Origin: Acetobacterium bakii
GTDB lineage: Bacteria > Bacillota > Clostridia > Eubacteriales > Eubacteriaceae
DNA length: 64,000 nucleotides
Assembly: GCF_001263355.1 (NCBI RefSeq)
Contig: NZ_LGYO01000031.1
Coordinates: 1-64,000, forward strand
Direction: 5' to 3'
The notes below the pieces were generated by a model, which was given only the letters and a program-made list of their open reading frames with translations, was not told the origin of the DNA and made no database searches. Both the position numbers and the translations under genes were made by a program. Positions 34,217-44,079 of the stretch are shown one piece after another (the first letter of the stretch is position 1; each line of letters starts with the position of its first letter).

Positions 34217-35002
34217 TTAAATATAAGGAGTTGTAACAGGTGGGCATGGGCCGCCTAGAGCTTCTAATGCTTGTTTACCGACTTCTCTTGCAGCGTAAAC
34301 AGCTTGACGAACAGCACCGGCATCGCCAGTGATGAAGATCATTGACTCATTCGAGTATTTGGTTCCGCCATTATCAGGAGAAGCGTAACCAACTAGTTCT
34401 ACGTTAGCAGATTTTAAAGCTGTATCAGCCATTAATACGCCGATCCCAGCTGGAGCTCCAACAATGATCCCAAAAGCTTTTCCGATTGGAGCGCCTAAGG
34501 TCATGTTACAAGCAAAACTTGCTCTTGCAGTATATTGGAATTCTAAATGTCCGGAAGCGTTGGCATATACATCGCCGAAAGTTCTGTTTAAGTCGTTAAG
34601 TGCAACTTCAACAGCTCTTTTAGCATCAGATACATCTTCTGCGCCAAAGATAATTAAAGAACCATGGCCTGCGCCACCTTCAGTATCTCTTGCTAATTCA
34701 CAAGATACTACTTCACAGTTGGTTGCTTTTACAGCTTCATCAGCGGCAAAAATCTGAGGACCAGCACCAGTTCTGGCGGAAAGGATTCCGATAGATCTGT
34801 ACTTTGGATCAATCTTCATTGCTTCATGGAGAGTTCTGTCCACGTTTGCAATAACAAAACCGATGGTATTACCAACAGCTGTTCCCACGAATTCAGTTAA
34901 GCTAGACTTGCCAGTAGCCGCTGCCACAGTGCCAGTTTCTTCAACTTCACCCATTTTCTTCATAACTTCTTCCATCAACTTGTTCATTAAATCATCTTTC
35001 AT
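34217..35002 (-). CDS. pduB: Tandem-BMC shell protein PduB
   Basis: 261 residues with two permuted BMC domains forming a trimer with a gated pore. An N-terminal extension (MKDDLMNKLMEEVMKKMGEVE) resembles the PduB segment that binds lumen cargo; a shorter PduB' product from the internal Met near residue 17 is possible. Second gene of the operon, 26 nt after pduA. Confidence 0.95.
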   Translation of the reverse strand: MKDDLMNKLMEEVMKKMGEVEETGTVAAATGKSSLTEFVGTAVGNTIGFVIANVDRTLHEAMKIDPKYRSIGILSARTGAGPQIFAADEAVKATNCEVVSCELARDTEGGAGHGSLIIFGAEDVSDAKRAVEVALNDLNRTFGDVYANASGHLEFQYTARASFACNMTLGAPIGKAFGIIVGAPAGIGVLMADTALKSANVELVGYASPDNGGTKYSNESMIFITGDAGAVRQAVYAAREVGKQALEALGGPCPPVTTPYI

Positions 35003-35028
35003 TAATTTACACCTCCGTAATTAAAATA

Positions 35029-35304
35029 TTATAGACTTGGTAAAATTTTCTCCACATCGCCATGTGGTCTTGGGATTACGTGTACTGAAACAACTTGTCC
35101 AACTTTGTCAGCGGCAGCAGCACCTGCATCTACAGCAGCCTTAACTGCTCCTACATCGCCACGAACCATAACAGTTACTAATCCGGAACCGATTTTTTCA
35201 TAGCCCATTAATGATACATTTGCTGATTTTACCATTGCATCTGCGGCTTCAATCGCTGCAACTAGACCTTTGGTTTCAATCATACCTAAAGCTTCATTTG
35301 TCAT
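35029..35304 (-). CDS. pduA: Hexameric BMC shell protein PduA
   Basis: 91 residues, canonical single BMC domain ([45 protein letters not shown]). Main hexagonal shell tile with a pore for propanediol. First gene of the operon; AAGGAGG lies 10 nt upstream. Confidence 0.96.
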   Translation of the reverse strand: MTNEALGMIETKGLVAAIEAADAMVKSANVSLMGYEKIGSGLVTVMVRGDVGAVKAAVDAGAAAADKVGQVVSVHVIPRPHGDVEKILPSL

Positions 35305-35536
35305 AAGCTCAATCCTCCTTATTTCAAGATTTTGTTACTGAACTACCTATATTTTAATTCAAAGTCCATGATAATTACTTGTGCTATTCTTATAAAATTA
35401 CCGCAATATTTTTGTGTTTCCATCAATTCCTTTTTCGACTTATTCTCTTTTATTCTACTCTCTGACCATAAGAGTAATTATTCGTGCAACACTTGCATTT
35501 TTAAGCAAATTCCCCGGATTAAATTTATACGTAAAA
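35305..35536 (-). promoter_or_regulatory. pdu operon control region
   Basis: The 230 nt between pduA and the terminator of the regulator gene contain no gene. They must hold the pdu promoter and, by inference, the binding sites of the AraC-type regulator. No strong sigma-A promoter or cobalamin riboswitch fold is visible by eye. Confidence 0.45.
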
Positions 35537-35572
35537 AGGAGCAGGTTCAACCAACCGGTTTTACCTGCTCCT
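35537..35572 (-). terminator. Terminator of the kinase/regulator operon
   Basis: Stem AGGAGCAGGT / ACCTGCTCCT with a 16-nt loop, then TTTTTA on the minus strand, about 22 nt past the stop at 35595. Confidence 0.85.
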
Positions 35573-35594
35573 CGACATTCGTTATTTATTTTTC

Positions 35595-36713
35595 TCAGGA
35601 TATTGTCCCTCGACATTTTTGAAGAAATTTTTCTTCGTTTAACTGATTTCCAAGGTGCTCGCCCTCTTCTTCGATATTTCCTCTGCGTTCTTTGCGATAC
35701 TCAGTTGGTGTCATACCGGTACTTTTTTTAAATACCTTGCTGAAATAATTAGGTTCATGGTAGGAAAGATCCAACGCAATATTGATTATCGGTACGTCGG
35801 TATTGGCTAACATGTCCTTAGCAATCTCAATTTTTCTTTCGGTGAGGTAGGTTACAAAATTAACGCCGGTTTCTTTTTTAAAGATCTTACTTAAATAGTA
35901 GGAACTCATACTGGCATATTCGCCAACCTGATCTAAAGAAATATCTTTGTAGCAGTTTCGATCGATATAATTCAATATGTCTTCAATGTTATTCTTGCGG
36001 GTTTCTTTATTATCAAGCATCCGGTCAAATACCTTGTCAATTGTTTTCATAATTTCAATCTTGAGGTCATAACGATTTTTATATCCATTTACGAATTGAA
36101 GGTTATTTTTAGCGCATAACGGACTGGTTAACTCATAACCGCACATGTCCTGGGTGACAATGTCCAATTCCTCCATAAAATGGCGGATTTCTGTTTGTAT
36201 ACCCATAATGTCATATGTATAATAATCGTAAATCATATCCAGATAATTAATGAGCGCATTTCTGGCATCACTGTATTTTTTCTGGATCACTGCGAAAATC
36301 ACTTCATTCATTTTTTCATCAAATCGCTCTTTGGCATTGTTCTTCAAGGAAGCAATGCTTTGATTGATTGAATCCATCAATTGTTTTGGTCGAATGGGTT
36401 TTAAAAGAAAATCATCCACCCGAGCTTTTATGGCCTGATGAGCAAAATCGAATTCATTAAATGCAGTAATCAGAATTACTTTCTTTTCCTGGTCCTCTTT
36501 TTTAATCATTTTCAAAACATCAATGCCGTTGATCTCAGGAATATTTATATCCAAAAGGATAATATCTGGATTTAACCGACGTATTTCCTCTATGGCTACC
36601 AGTCCCGAGTAGGCTTCTCCAATAACTTCAATGTTCTCGCCATGCTGGCTTAGGATAAGTTTAATTGCTTCAATTTCAAGATGTTCATCTTCAACTATAA
36701 ATAATTTATACAT
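35595..36713 (-). CDS. AraC-type response regulator
   Basis: 372 residues: N-terminal receiver domain with the acidic pair EDE, phospho-acceptor Asp in DIILLDINIPEING (about residue 55) and conserved Lys in LLKPIRP; a middle helical region; a C-terminal AraC double helix-turn-helix (about 250-345, ending in YFSKVFKKSTGMTPTEYRK). Overlaps the kinase gene by 8 nt. Location directly before pduA and the PocR domain of its partner kinase indicate control of the pdu operon. Confidence 0.92.
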   Translation of the reverse strand: MYKLFIVEDEHLEIEAIKLILSQHGENIEVIGEAYSGLVAIEEIRRLNPDIILLDINIPEINGIDVLKMIKKEDQEKKVILITAFNEFDFAHQAIKARVDDFLLKPIRPKQLMDSINQSIASLKNNAKERFDEKMNEVIFAVIQKKYSDARNALINYLDMIYDYYTYDIMGIQTEIRHFMEELDIVTQDMCGYELTSPLCAKNNLQFVNGYKNRYDLKIEIMKTIDKVFDRMLDNKETRKNNIEDILNYIDRNCYKDISLDQVGEYASMSSYYLSKIFKKETGVNFVTYLTERKIEIAKDMLANTDVPIINIALDLSYHEPNYFSKVFKKSTGMTPTEYRKERRGNIEEEGEHLGNQLNEEKFLQKCRGTIS

Positions 36714-37965
36714 TCAATCCCCTCCCTACAAGAGATTTACGAGGTATTCTGATGGTGATCTCTGTTCCCTTGTCTAATTCGCTCTTTATTTCGACACCAT
36801 GATTCACCCCATAGTAATACATCAGCCGTTTATTCGCATTATTAATACCGATTCCGGTATTTTTTTCCCGACCATCCGCTTCGTAGGTGCCATCCAATAT
36901 TTTTTGTATCTTATCTTTGGCAATCCCCTTTCCATTATCCACAATCCTTAAAATCGCCATATCTTTGAAAAGATGAGCAGAAATTGAAATATCCCCTCCT
37001 TTTGCATTTGGTTCAATGGCATGAATGATAGCATTCTCGACAAACGGTTGTACCGTCATAAAAGGACACAAAATGTCTTCTGCCAATTCATCTATATTTA
37101 CTGAATAATTTAAACGGTTTCCCAATCGCATTTTCTGAATGGATAAATAATTCTGAACATGCTCCATTTCTTCTTTTAATGTTACGATATTATTCTTTTC
37201 TTTTTTAAGTGTGTATCGCATCATATCTGAAAAAGCATAGATCATTTCCTGGGTTTTATCAGCGCCTTCCAGAAGGGCCAGTCGTCCGATGGTGTTAAGT
37301 ACATTAAACAGAAAATGTGGGTTGATCTGTGCCTGGAGAGCTTTGAGATCCGCTTCTTTAAGTGATGCCTCAACCTCACTTCGCAATTTCACTTCTTCCA
37401 TTAATTCCAGATTCTTATTATGCAGCTCTTCCTGGATAATGTGAATCATCTGTTTTTCAACCAGATAATTCGCAATGGTGTAAAGTAGATCAGCCGATGC
37501 TCTTACCTGGGTAAGTGTCGTTTTCGTTGTTTTGTCATAAAGTCTCTGAATTTCGGGTTGTCCGGAAAAATCGGTTAGTTCATGACTCGTCCCAAGTGGG
37601 AGTCGTTTCATTTCTTCTTCATCTATTTTAACTTGTCCTGCTAAAATGGCTCCCAAATAGTTTCCCTTGACCATGATTGGTACTGCCAGGTCAACCAAGC
37701 CACCATGACAGATATAAATTGATGGTTTCCCAGATCGGGCAGATTCGATGCCGCCATGGGCATCGGAGTGATAGCAACAATCTCGATTGCCGCTATCTTT
37801 CCTTACACAGTTACAGAACTCTGAAAAGTTACTATATTCTGTAATTGGATTTCCTTTGTAATCGACTGTAACCGCAGCAAGACCGGTTGCACTTGAAAAG
37901 GAATCCTGTATTCTCTGTAAGACTTCCACATCAATAATGTCAGTAATCTTTAGTAATACTCTCAT
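36706..37965 (-). CDS. PocR-domain sensor histidine kinase
   Basis: 419 residues, no membrane segment. Residues about 5-175 are a PocR ligand-binding domain with a cysteine-rich stretch (FCNCVRKDSGNRDCCYHS and ICHGG); PocR in Salmonella senses 1,2-propanediol (established knowledge). A coiled-coil linker leads to a LytS/YpdA-type kinase core: phospho-His in QINPHFLFNVLNT, N box PFVENAIIHAI, G1 DNGKGI, G2 NTGIGINNANKR. First gene of the kinase/regulator operon. A soluble sensor fits detection of cytosolic propanediol. Confidence 0.92.
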   Translation of the reverse strand: MRVLLKITDIIDVEVLQRIQDSFSSATGLAAVTVDYKGNPITEYSNFSEFCNCVRKDSGNRDCCYHSDAHGGIESARSGKPSIYICHGGLVDLAVPIMVKGNYLGAILAGQVKIDEEEMKRLPLGTSHELTDFSGQPEIQRLYDKTTKTTLTQVRASADLLYTIANYLVEKQMIHIIQEELHNKNLELMEEVKLRSEVEASLKEADLKALQAQINPHFLFNVLNTIGRLALLEGADKTQEMIYAFSDMMRYTLKKEKNNIVTLKEEMEHVQNYLSIQKMRLGNRLNYSVNIDELAEDILCPFMTVQPFVENAIIHAIEPNAKGGDISISAHLFKDMAILRIVDNGKGIAKDKIQKILDGTYEADGREKNTGIGINNANKRLMYYYGVNHGVEIKSELDKGTEITIRIPRKSLVGRGLNV

Positions 37966-38173
37966 TTACAACCCCTTTAAAATATAATCCAATAATTCTC
38001 GTATCTTATCGATGTCTTTTGACAGTATTATAACACAATCAGGAATATTTTGTATTTTTTTTTGTGTTTTAAGAATATTTTGCCTCCAATCAGTATTATA
38101 TGGCTTGTTTTATTTTAAAAAATCTTTGTTTTAATCAAATCCGGGTATTTTTTTGACTAATTTCAAAAAAGAC

Positions 38174-38202
38174 TTGCAAAAGGAAGGTTCCTCACTTATA
38201 CT
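38174..38202 (+). promoter_or_regulatory. Promoter of tRNA-Ala
   Basis: TTGCAA (38174-38179), 17-nt spacer, TATACT (38197-38202), about 30 nt before the tRNA. Confidence 0.65.
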
Positions 38203-38231
38203 GTAAAAGTGTCTGAAACTTAATTTGTTTT

Positions 38232-38307
38232 GGGGGTGTGGCGAAGTTGGGATCGCGTCTGACTGGCAGTCAGAAGGCCAGGGGTTCGAGTCCCCTCATC
38301 TCCACCA
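38232..38307 (+). tRNA. tRNA-Ala (GGC)
   Basis: Folds as a cloverleaf: D stem GCGA/TCGC, anticodon stem TCTGA/TCAGA with loop CTGGCAG (anticodon GGC), T arm AGGGG-TTCGAGT-CCCCT, encoded CCA. The acceptor stem carries the G3-U70 pair that specifies alanine. The 3' part is the attachment site of the integrated elements and stays intact. Confidence 0.92.
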
Positions 38308-38329
38308 ATAAGAATTGCACAAGAGAGCC
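38262..38329 (+). repeat. Attachment site repeat, left end of element 1
   Basis: 68-bp sequence identical to 53514-53581. It starts in the anticodon arm of tRNA-Ala and runs 22 bp past the CCA into the first arm of the terminator. This is the classic direct repeat left by a tyrosine recombinase at a tRNA 3' end. Confidence 0.9.
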
Positions 38330-38347
38330 GTTAAGGCCCTCTTTTTT
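38322..38347 (+). terminator. Terminator after tRNA-Ala
   Basis: AGAGAGCC / GGCCCTCT (one mismatch) followed by seven T. The first arm is part of the att repeat and the second arm comes from element 1. The second att copy has a perfect version. Confidence 0.75.
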
Positions 38348-38453
38348 TATGCCCCGGGGTTAGAAGATGCCATAAGACCCATACCCTGGTGTTTATTTTG
38401 ATAAAAACAAAAGCACAATAACAAAAGTTACTGAGCTTAATTACAATTCTATA

Positions 38454-39260
38454 TTACTCTTTCGAATTTAAAAAAGCTGCAAAATAAATAAATACAGAAA
38501 ATAAACAAAAGATAAAACCCATTATAATACCGTATCTAGCTCGAGTATATATTTGGAAGTCAGTTGTTGAAAAAGGTATTAAAGTTAAAGGTATAATAAT
38601 TGATATAATAGAAAATATACCAAATATTATCAAACCACTTTGAATTCCCGGAAACTGAATAAATGATTTCTTTTTCAACTCTAATTGCTCCTCTTGAAAT
38701 TCAAAATATTTAATCGATTCTTCCAAATCTTCTATTTCTTTTTCAAGTTTCTTAGTATTATTTTCAAGGTCATCACTCGAACCATTTCCATATTTTTTTG
38801 CAATACCATTTTTACATACTTCAGTTTGAAATTTATCAAGTCCTTGCACCAAATATTCCGGTATTCCGTCTTTATTTAAAGGTTCCCCTGGATTGGCATC
38901 TCGAGCATTTCTAACTAAAATCCATCCCTTTGAAGCCTTTTCGCAAAAGAGCCTCAACTCATCATAATCGATTATCCACCACTCTAGTGAATTTTGATAT
39001 ATATAATTCAGATCATTCTCCTCTTCTATATCTATAAAATCATCTATTTTACTATTGATGAACTCCATACTTATTTTTTCTCTTCTTTTTTCTCTTTTAA
39101 ACTCCAATTCCTTTTGTATTGACTCTAAGTTGTTTTTTATTTCAATGTGTTCTGTATTTATTTGAATAATCTTGCTTGAAATAAAACCTCCAAGGATTGC
39201 GATAATTGTAGATGTACATCCAACTATTGTTGTGAGTAATGTCGTTAAGTCATATTGCAT
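38454..39260 (-). CDS. Membrane coiled-coil protein, element 1 cargo
   Basis: 268 residues: one N-terminal membrane segment (about 10-30, TTIVGCTSTIIAILGGFISS), a long charged helical middle, and two C-terminal membrane segments (about 205-228 and 240-262). Paralogue of the protein at 56036 in element 2, with the same start (YDLTTLL.T..GCT.TIIAI.GGF) and end. Both are the gene next to the integrase on the att side. Family not recognised; such position and topology recall phage-defence or superinfection-exclusion cargo. AT-rich relative to flanking genes. Confidence 0.75.
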   Translation of the reverse strand: MQYDLTTLLTTIVGCTSTIIAILGGFISSKIIQINTEHIEIKNNLESIQKELEFKREKRREKISMEFINSKIDDFIDIEEENDLNYIYQNSLEWWIIDYDELRLFCEKASKGWILVRNARDANPGEPLNKDGIPEYLVQGLDKFQTEVCKNGIAKKYGNGSSDDLENNTKKLEKEIEDLEESIKYFEFQEEQLELKKKSFIQFPGIQSGLIIFGIFSIISIIIPLTLIPFSTTDFQIYTRARYGIIMGFIFCLFSVFIYFAAFLNSKE

Positions 39261-39294
39261 TTTTTCTCCTCTTTTCTAAATATTAATATTATAT

Positions 39295-40469
39295 TCATTG
39301 AGCTTTACGTGATGAAGTGACTAGAATGTGATCAAGGGCATCACTGGCCTTTGCATCGGCCGAATTAATCACATGGGCATATATATTGCCGGTTGTGGAT
39401 AAATTAGAATGCCCCAACCCTGAAGATACCGATTTAAGATCCACACCGCTTCCAATCAGTATAGAGGCGTTGGTGTGCCAGAGTGAATGCAGGTGCACCG
39501 GCTTTAACCCATGCTTATTCGTAAATTTCTTCAAATAATCGCCGATCGTGTCCAGGCTCATGGGTTCACCGTTCCAGCGGGTAAAAATAAAATCATGATC
39601 TTGCCACCGATCCCTACCTTAAGGCGCTCCTCCAGTTGCCAAACCTTATATGACTTAAACAATCAAAGATGAAATCAGGAAGTTTAATACTTCTTCTTGA
39701 TTTAAAGGTTTTGGTTTCTCCTTCAAATAGCCCCACGCCGGCAATGTATTTTAAAGCCCTCTTCACAGTGATAATTTTATCATCGAAATCAATACCAGAC
39801 CATTTCAGCCCACCAATTTCACCACGCCGCAGACCACTAAAGATTAACAGGTTTAAAGCCAGTCTATATTTGATAGGTTCCTCTTCTAGCAGCTCCAGGG
39901 CTTCCTTATCATCCATATAGGCAGGCTATTTCATGGGTAGTATTCCCGCCTTTTTTTAATCGTCGCAAGGCATCGTCATTGATCCCGGCCTTATCCGAAA
40001 TATCCTTTTGCTTCATATTGTCCACTGTTGCCAGATATTCCGGCGTGGCCATTAATTTTTCCCCACCTCTTACGCCGGTACTACCTTTGATCTTTGCATA
40101 AAAGTCTTGGATGTGCTTTGGTGTGATCTGGCCCATTTTAATATGTCCCAGCTCTTCAATAATTTTAATCGATTCATTTTGATAGCCCTGACCGTTACCG
40201 GGGAGAGGTTCTTATTACCCACATAATTCTTAAACCAGATTTCAATAAAATCAATGAGCTTAATGTTACTGTTCATGACATAACCCAGGTTGCATTTTTC
40301 CTCAAACTCCAGAACGACTTTCTCCAGCTCTTTTTTCAACTTGGCCGGGGTTAAATCCTCTGAAGGCTTATAGGTCATGGTGTGCCTGATTTGCTTGCCA
40401 GTGAGTGGTATCATAACCACTATAGGCAGTTATTTTATAGGCGTTTCCTCTTTTTTGTATGTTGGCCAT
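39295..40469 (-). pseudogene. Broken tyrosine integrase of element 1
   Basis: Remnant of an integrase like the intact one at 57000. The N-terminus starts at 40469 (MANIQKRGN) but frameshifts within 25 codons; further frame changes occur near 40140, 39910 and 39600; about 75 codons are missing between GGNTTHEIA and YMDDKEA. The catalytic HxxR box reads HSLWH instead of HSLRH, so even a repaired product would be inactive. Element 1 cannot excise with its own enzyme. Confidence 0.9.
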
Positions 40470-40472
40470 GGG

Positions 40473-41288
40473 TTAGTCCTCCGGTTGTATATAACTTTTG
40501 TATTCATTAAATTTATCTTCGATTTTTTGGACATCTATCGTGTTTAATGACTTATTTAACATTTCTATAAATCTTTTGTTCTTCAAAATATCATCATATA
40601 TATTTGAATAAAACTCATCTATTATCTTTGCATATCTTTTTTGAAGCAAAAATATTTCATAATCATTATCTCTCTCTTTTATGTTCAAGAAATGCTTATA
40701 GAAAGTTTCAAATTCATGTTGGAACATTATAAACTCGATATCTTTTTCTTTATTATCTTTGATGGTTATATTTTCATCATCATAAGTAAAACCGCTTAAA
40801 TCACAATAGATTTTGAAAATATACTCTTTAAATTCACAATCAAATTGGTGATACCATGCTGAACTTATCATATTATCAAGTAAAAATTGAAAATTTGTAC
40901 TTGATAATAACTCACTTAATCCTTGTACCCGCAGTTCTTTATAAGTAAGCAATTCTTTTATTTTTTCATCATTTTTATAAGCAACAATTTTATTAATTGC
41001 ACGTTCACTTAATCCTGTTTTTTCACTAATAGCCTTTATATCCAGGTCAAAACTTTTTACACCACTTAACCCTAATAGATACTCAGCCGACACTTTAAAG
41101 AAATTACAAATTTTATATAATTTTTCTATATTGGGTTGGATAGAACCGTCCATATACTGGGATATTGCTTGCCTTGTTATCCCGGTTACACCAGCTAAAT
41201 CTTTTTGTGTTGTTCCATTTTCACTCATTAACTCCCTTAACCGTGTAGCGAATACGCTATCGTATCCAGCAAAAGTAACCTCACCCAT
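40473..41288 (-). CDS. XRE-family repressor, element 1
   Basis: About 271 residues. N-terminal Cro/CI-type helix-turn-helix (about 8-65: NGTTQKDLAGVTGITRQAIS), with a long C-terminal domain of unknown fold. Divergent from the early genes starting at 41436, with repeated operator-like sites between, so likely the master repressor. The start at 41288 follows GAGGTG; GTG at 41297 is the alternative. Related in layout to the repressor at 58540. Confidence 0.88.
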   Translation of the reverse strand: MGEVTFAGYDSVFATRLRELMSENGTTQKDLAGVTGITRQAISQYMDGSIQPNIEKLYKICNFFKVSAEYLLGLSGVKSFDLDIKAISEKTGLSERAINKIVAYKNDEKIKELLTYKELRVQGLSELLSSTNFQFLLDNMISSAWYHQFDCEFKEYIFKIYCDLSGFTYDDENITIKDNKEKDIEFIMFQHEFETFYKHFLNIKERDNDYEIFLLQKRYAKIIDEFYSNIYDDILKNKRFIEMLNKSLNTIDVQKIEDKFNEYKSYIQPED

Positions 41289-41343
41289 CGTTCGCACCTC
41301 ATCTGTGTTTGTTTTTCTTTCTTTTTAATTATTATGTTTTGAT

Positions 41344-41387
41344 TGCTTGCATTATCGTCATGCTTGCGCTATCATGATTATAGCAAG
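41344..41387. promoter_or_regulatory. Candidate repressor operators of element 1
   Basis: Two direct copies TGCTTGCATTATC (41344) and TGCTTGCGCTATC (41361) 17 nt apart, plus an inverted GATTATAGCAAG (41376). They lie in the divergent intergenic region between the XRE repressor and the early genes. Confidence 0.55.
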
Positions 41388-41435
41388 TTTTTCAAACACA
41401 AGCAACAACAATTATTATTCTAGGAGGAAAATCAC

Positions 41436-41903
41436 ATGAAAAATAGAGAAATCAAGGAATCAATCAAAAGCGCCAACCTCTACCAATGGCAGGTGGCTGA
41501 AGCATTAGACATAGGAGAATCAACGTTTTGCCGGAAAATGCGAAAAGAATTACCAGAAGAGGAAAAAACAATCATTTTAAACACAATTGACAAATTAAAA
41601 AGGAGGCTGTATAACATGAAAATCCCACGAATGCGGACAGTCCCAGAGGCATCAGCCGAATTAAAGGCTCTGGATGAACACACAGCCCTCACCCAATGCG
41701 CCATTAGACGGTTGGTATTGGATGGCAAAATCAAAAGCGTTAAGGCAGGTCGCAAGTGTCTGATTAATTTTGATGATTTACTGGCATATCTGCTTAACCC
41801 CTTCCAGGAAGAAACACCAGAAGAGGAAGCACCGGCCGCCGTTACCCATATCAGCACCGGCCGGATGGCTGAGTATAAAAGGAACATCGGTCGAATAAAA
41901 TGA
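41436..41903 (+). CDS. Fused HTH / excisionase-like DNA-binding protein
   Basis: 155 residues that correspond to two separate genes in element 2 (59403-59585 and 59582-59869). Residues 1-50 are the small phage-type HTH (YQWQVAEALDIGESTFCRKM); residues 60-155 are an excisionase-like domain (TQCAIRRLVLDGKIKSVKAGRKCLINFDDLLAYL). The stop between them has been lost, giving a fusion. AGGAGG lies 9 nt before the ATG. Overlaps the primase start by 4 nt. Confidence 0.82.
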   Translation: MKNREIKESIKSANLYQWQVAEALDIGESTFCRKMRKELPEEEKTIILNTIDKLKRRLYNMKIPRMRTVPEASAELKALDEHTALTQCAIRRLVLDGKIKSVKAGRKCLINFDDLLAYLLNPFQEETPEEEAPAAVTHISTGRMAEYKRNIGRIK

Positions 41904-42479
41904 TCGACCCTTTTGATCACATTCGCCAGACGCTTGATATTGAAGAGGTAGGCAGGCGGTACGGGCTTGAGGTCAACCGACACCATAAAGCCTTATGCCT
42001 CTACCATAATGATCATCATGAAAGCATGAGCTTTAAAAACAACCGTTTTAAGTGCTTTTCTTGTGGTGTTGGTGGATCTTCAATTGATTTAGTTCAAAAA
42101 TTGTTCTCATTGGAGCCTCTACAAGCTGTTAAAAAGATTAACGACGACTTTGGTGTTAGGCTTAGTCCTTAAAACCGACTATAAGCCGGATATGGGGGAA
42201 ATTCAGGAAATCGAACAGCAGCGGCAATTAAAACAGGCTTTTGATGATTGGTGTGATAAGACATATTCAGATTATGCAAAGATCGCGCGGTTTTATTGGC
42301 ACAATTTGAAAGAGTATCGGCCAGTTAATGAAGGGGATGCATTTCACCTTTTATACGTGGATGCAGTCCACCGGCTGGAAACCGTGAATTATATTCTGGA
42401 TATCCTTCTCAAAGGCACCCAGGAAGAGAAAACCGCATTATATAAAGACTTGAACAGATTGGAGGTGAAAGCTGGTTGA
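41900..42479 (+). pseudogene. Broken CHC2 zinc-finger primase-like gene, element 1
   Basis: The first 86 codons match the intact gene at 59866 (zinc motif CLYH...CFSC, then GVGGSSIDLVQKLF), then a frameshift near 42160 truncates it at 42172; the rest continues in another frame to 42479. Intact homologue is 192 residues. Confidence 0.85.
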
Positions 42480-44079
42480 ACCGCACAGAATTAAAAATAT
42501 TAGAGTCCTTACAGGAAGAGGACAGAAAAAAACGTGAAATCGAAGAAATCAGGCAAAAAGAAGCAGCGCTTAATAAAAAAGAAATGTTGGTCATCAATAC
42601 TGGTCATGTAATTACTAGCAAAGATTTAATTATACCCTAGGAAAAACCTAAACCATTAGAAAAAGAAGTTAGGCTACTTTCTTTCCCCTTGGATGCTCTA
42701 CCGTGGTAGTAAGAAATTATGTTTAAGCAGTTTCAGAAAGCACCGCAACCCCTATCGACATGCGCGCTGTAGCTTCTTTAGCAGTTATTGCCGGTACCAT
42801 ACAAGGAAAATACCGAATCAGAGGTAAACCAGATTATTTTGAACCATTGCACCTTTATCTGTTATTATTGCAAACTCAGGAGAAAGAAAAAGTGCAATCA
42901 TCAATGCCATAACGAAACATGTTCATGAATTTAAACGAGAAATCAATAAAAATCGACAATCAAAAATTAATAGACAAAAGATTGAAATTAACACCAAAGA
43001 GAAACAAATTAAAAAGCTTGAGGATGCAAACAAAGCTGATGAAGCATATTACCTTAAAACTGAATGCAGAGAATTGAAAGCAGAACAGATTAAACCTCTT
43101 CGATTAATTGCTGACGATGTTACACCAGAGGCTTATTGGCCGATAATAACGGTAAATTATCCGTTATTTCAGCAGAGGGCGGTTTCTTTGATACTCTGGC
43201 CGGGAAGTATTCTAATACTGTCTCAATTGATACGACATTAAAAGCGCATTGTGGAGACCCGATTAGAGTGGATCGAAGGGGGCGACCTCCTGAGTATATC
43301 CCAGCTCCTACACTCACAATATTATTGGCCGTCCAAAGTAATGTCATTGAAGGAATGTTTGATAATGGTACCTTTAAAGACAGAGGATTAACTGCACGGT
43401 TCTTATACTGTAAACCAAATTCAATGGTTGGCCATCGTGGTTTTGATACTGTTCCAGTACAGCCAGTTTACGAAACAGCTTACAACATTTGATTTACAGC
43501 TTACTAGAAATCAAAAGCGATAAAGCGGAAATAATTAAATTATCGGGTGAGGCAACAGATGCCTACCGGTTATTTTATGAAGATATTGAAAAAAGACAAC
43601 AAGAGGGTAATGACTTAAGCAACATGACTGATTTTTCCAGTAAATTACATGGAGCTGTTTTAAGAATTGCCGGGATACTACATTGCATGGATTATGAAAG
43701 ATTGATCAATAATGAACCTGTCAGTATGGAAACCATGGCCAACGCCATGGATATTGGAGGGTACTTTCTGAAACACTCAATGAATGCCTATGATCTAATG
43801 GGTGCTGATGATCCGATGAAACAGGCTAGATTTGTTTTAAGAAAGCTGGAACAGGACCCGAAACCTGAATACAATAGGGATGCTATTTACCGTCTGGCCA
43901 GAAAAGGGAGTAACGATAAAATCGAAATAATCGAACCAATAATCGATGAATTAATTGAACATGGTTATTTGTTTGAGGTTCTGCTGCCTTCTAAAAGTAA
44001 AAGAGGTGCAAAACCAAAACCGATATATAAAGTTAACCCACAACATTTTAAATTAAATACTGTGGAAACAATGGAATAA
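42476..44079 (+). pseudogene. Broken DUF3987 replication protein gene, element 1
   Basis: Counterpart of the intact 531-residue gene at 60441. A TTG start at 42476 is followed by a stop at about 42640 and several frameshifts through the Walker region; open again at 43136-43492 (LSVISAEGGFFDTLAGKYSN) and 43489-44079. Same order and end as element 2. Confidence 0.88.

Noticed and set aside
35305-35536. Cobalamin riboswitch before the pdu operon
   Set aside because: No B12-box-like sequence or long structured leader seen.
42409-43347. Minus-strand frames within the broken DUF3987 gene
   Set aside because: Shadows of the pseudogene; the plus-strand frames align with the intact homologue at 60441.
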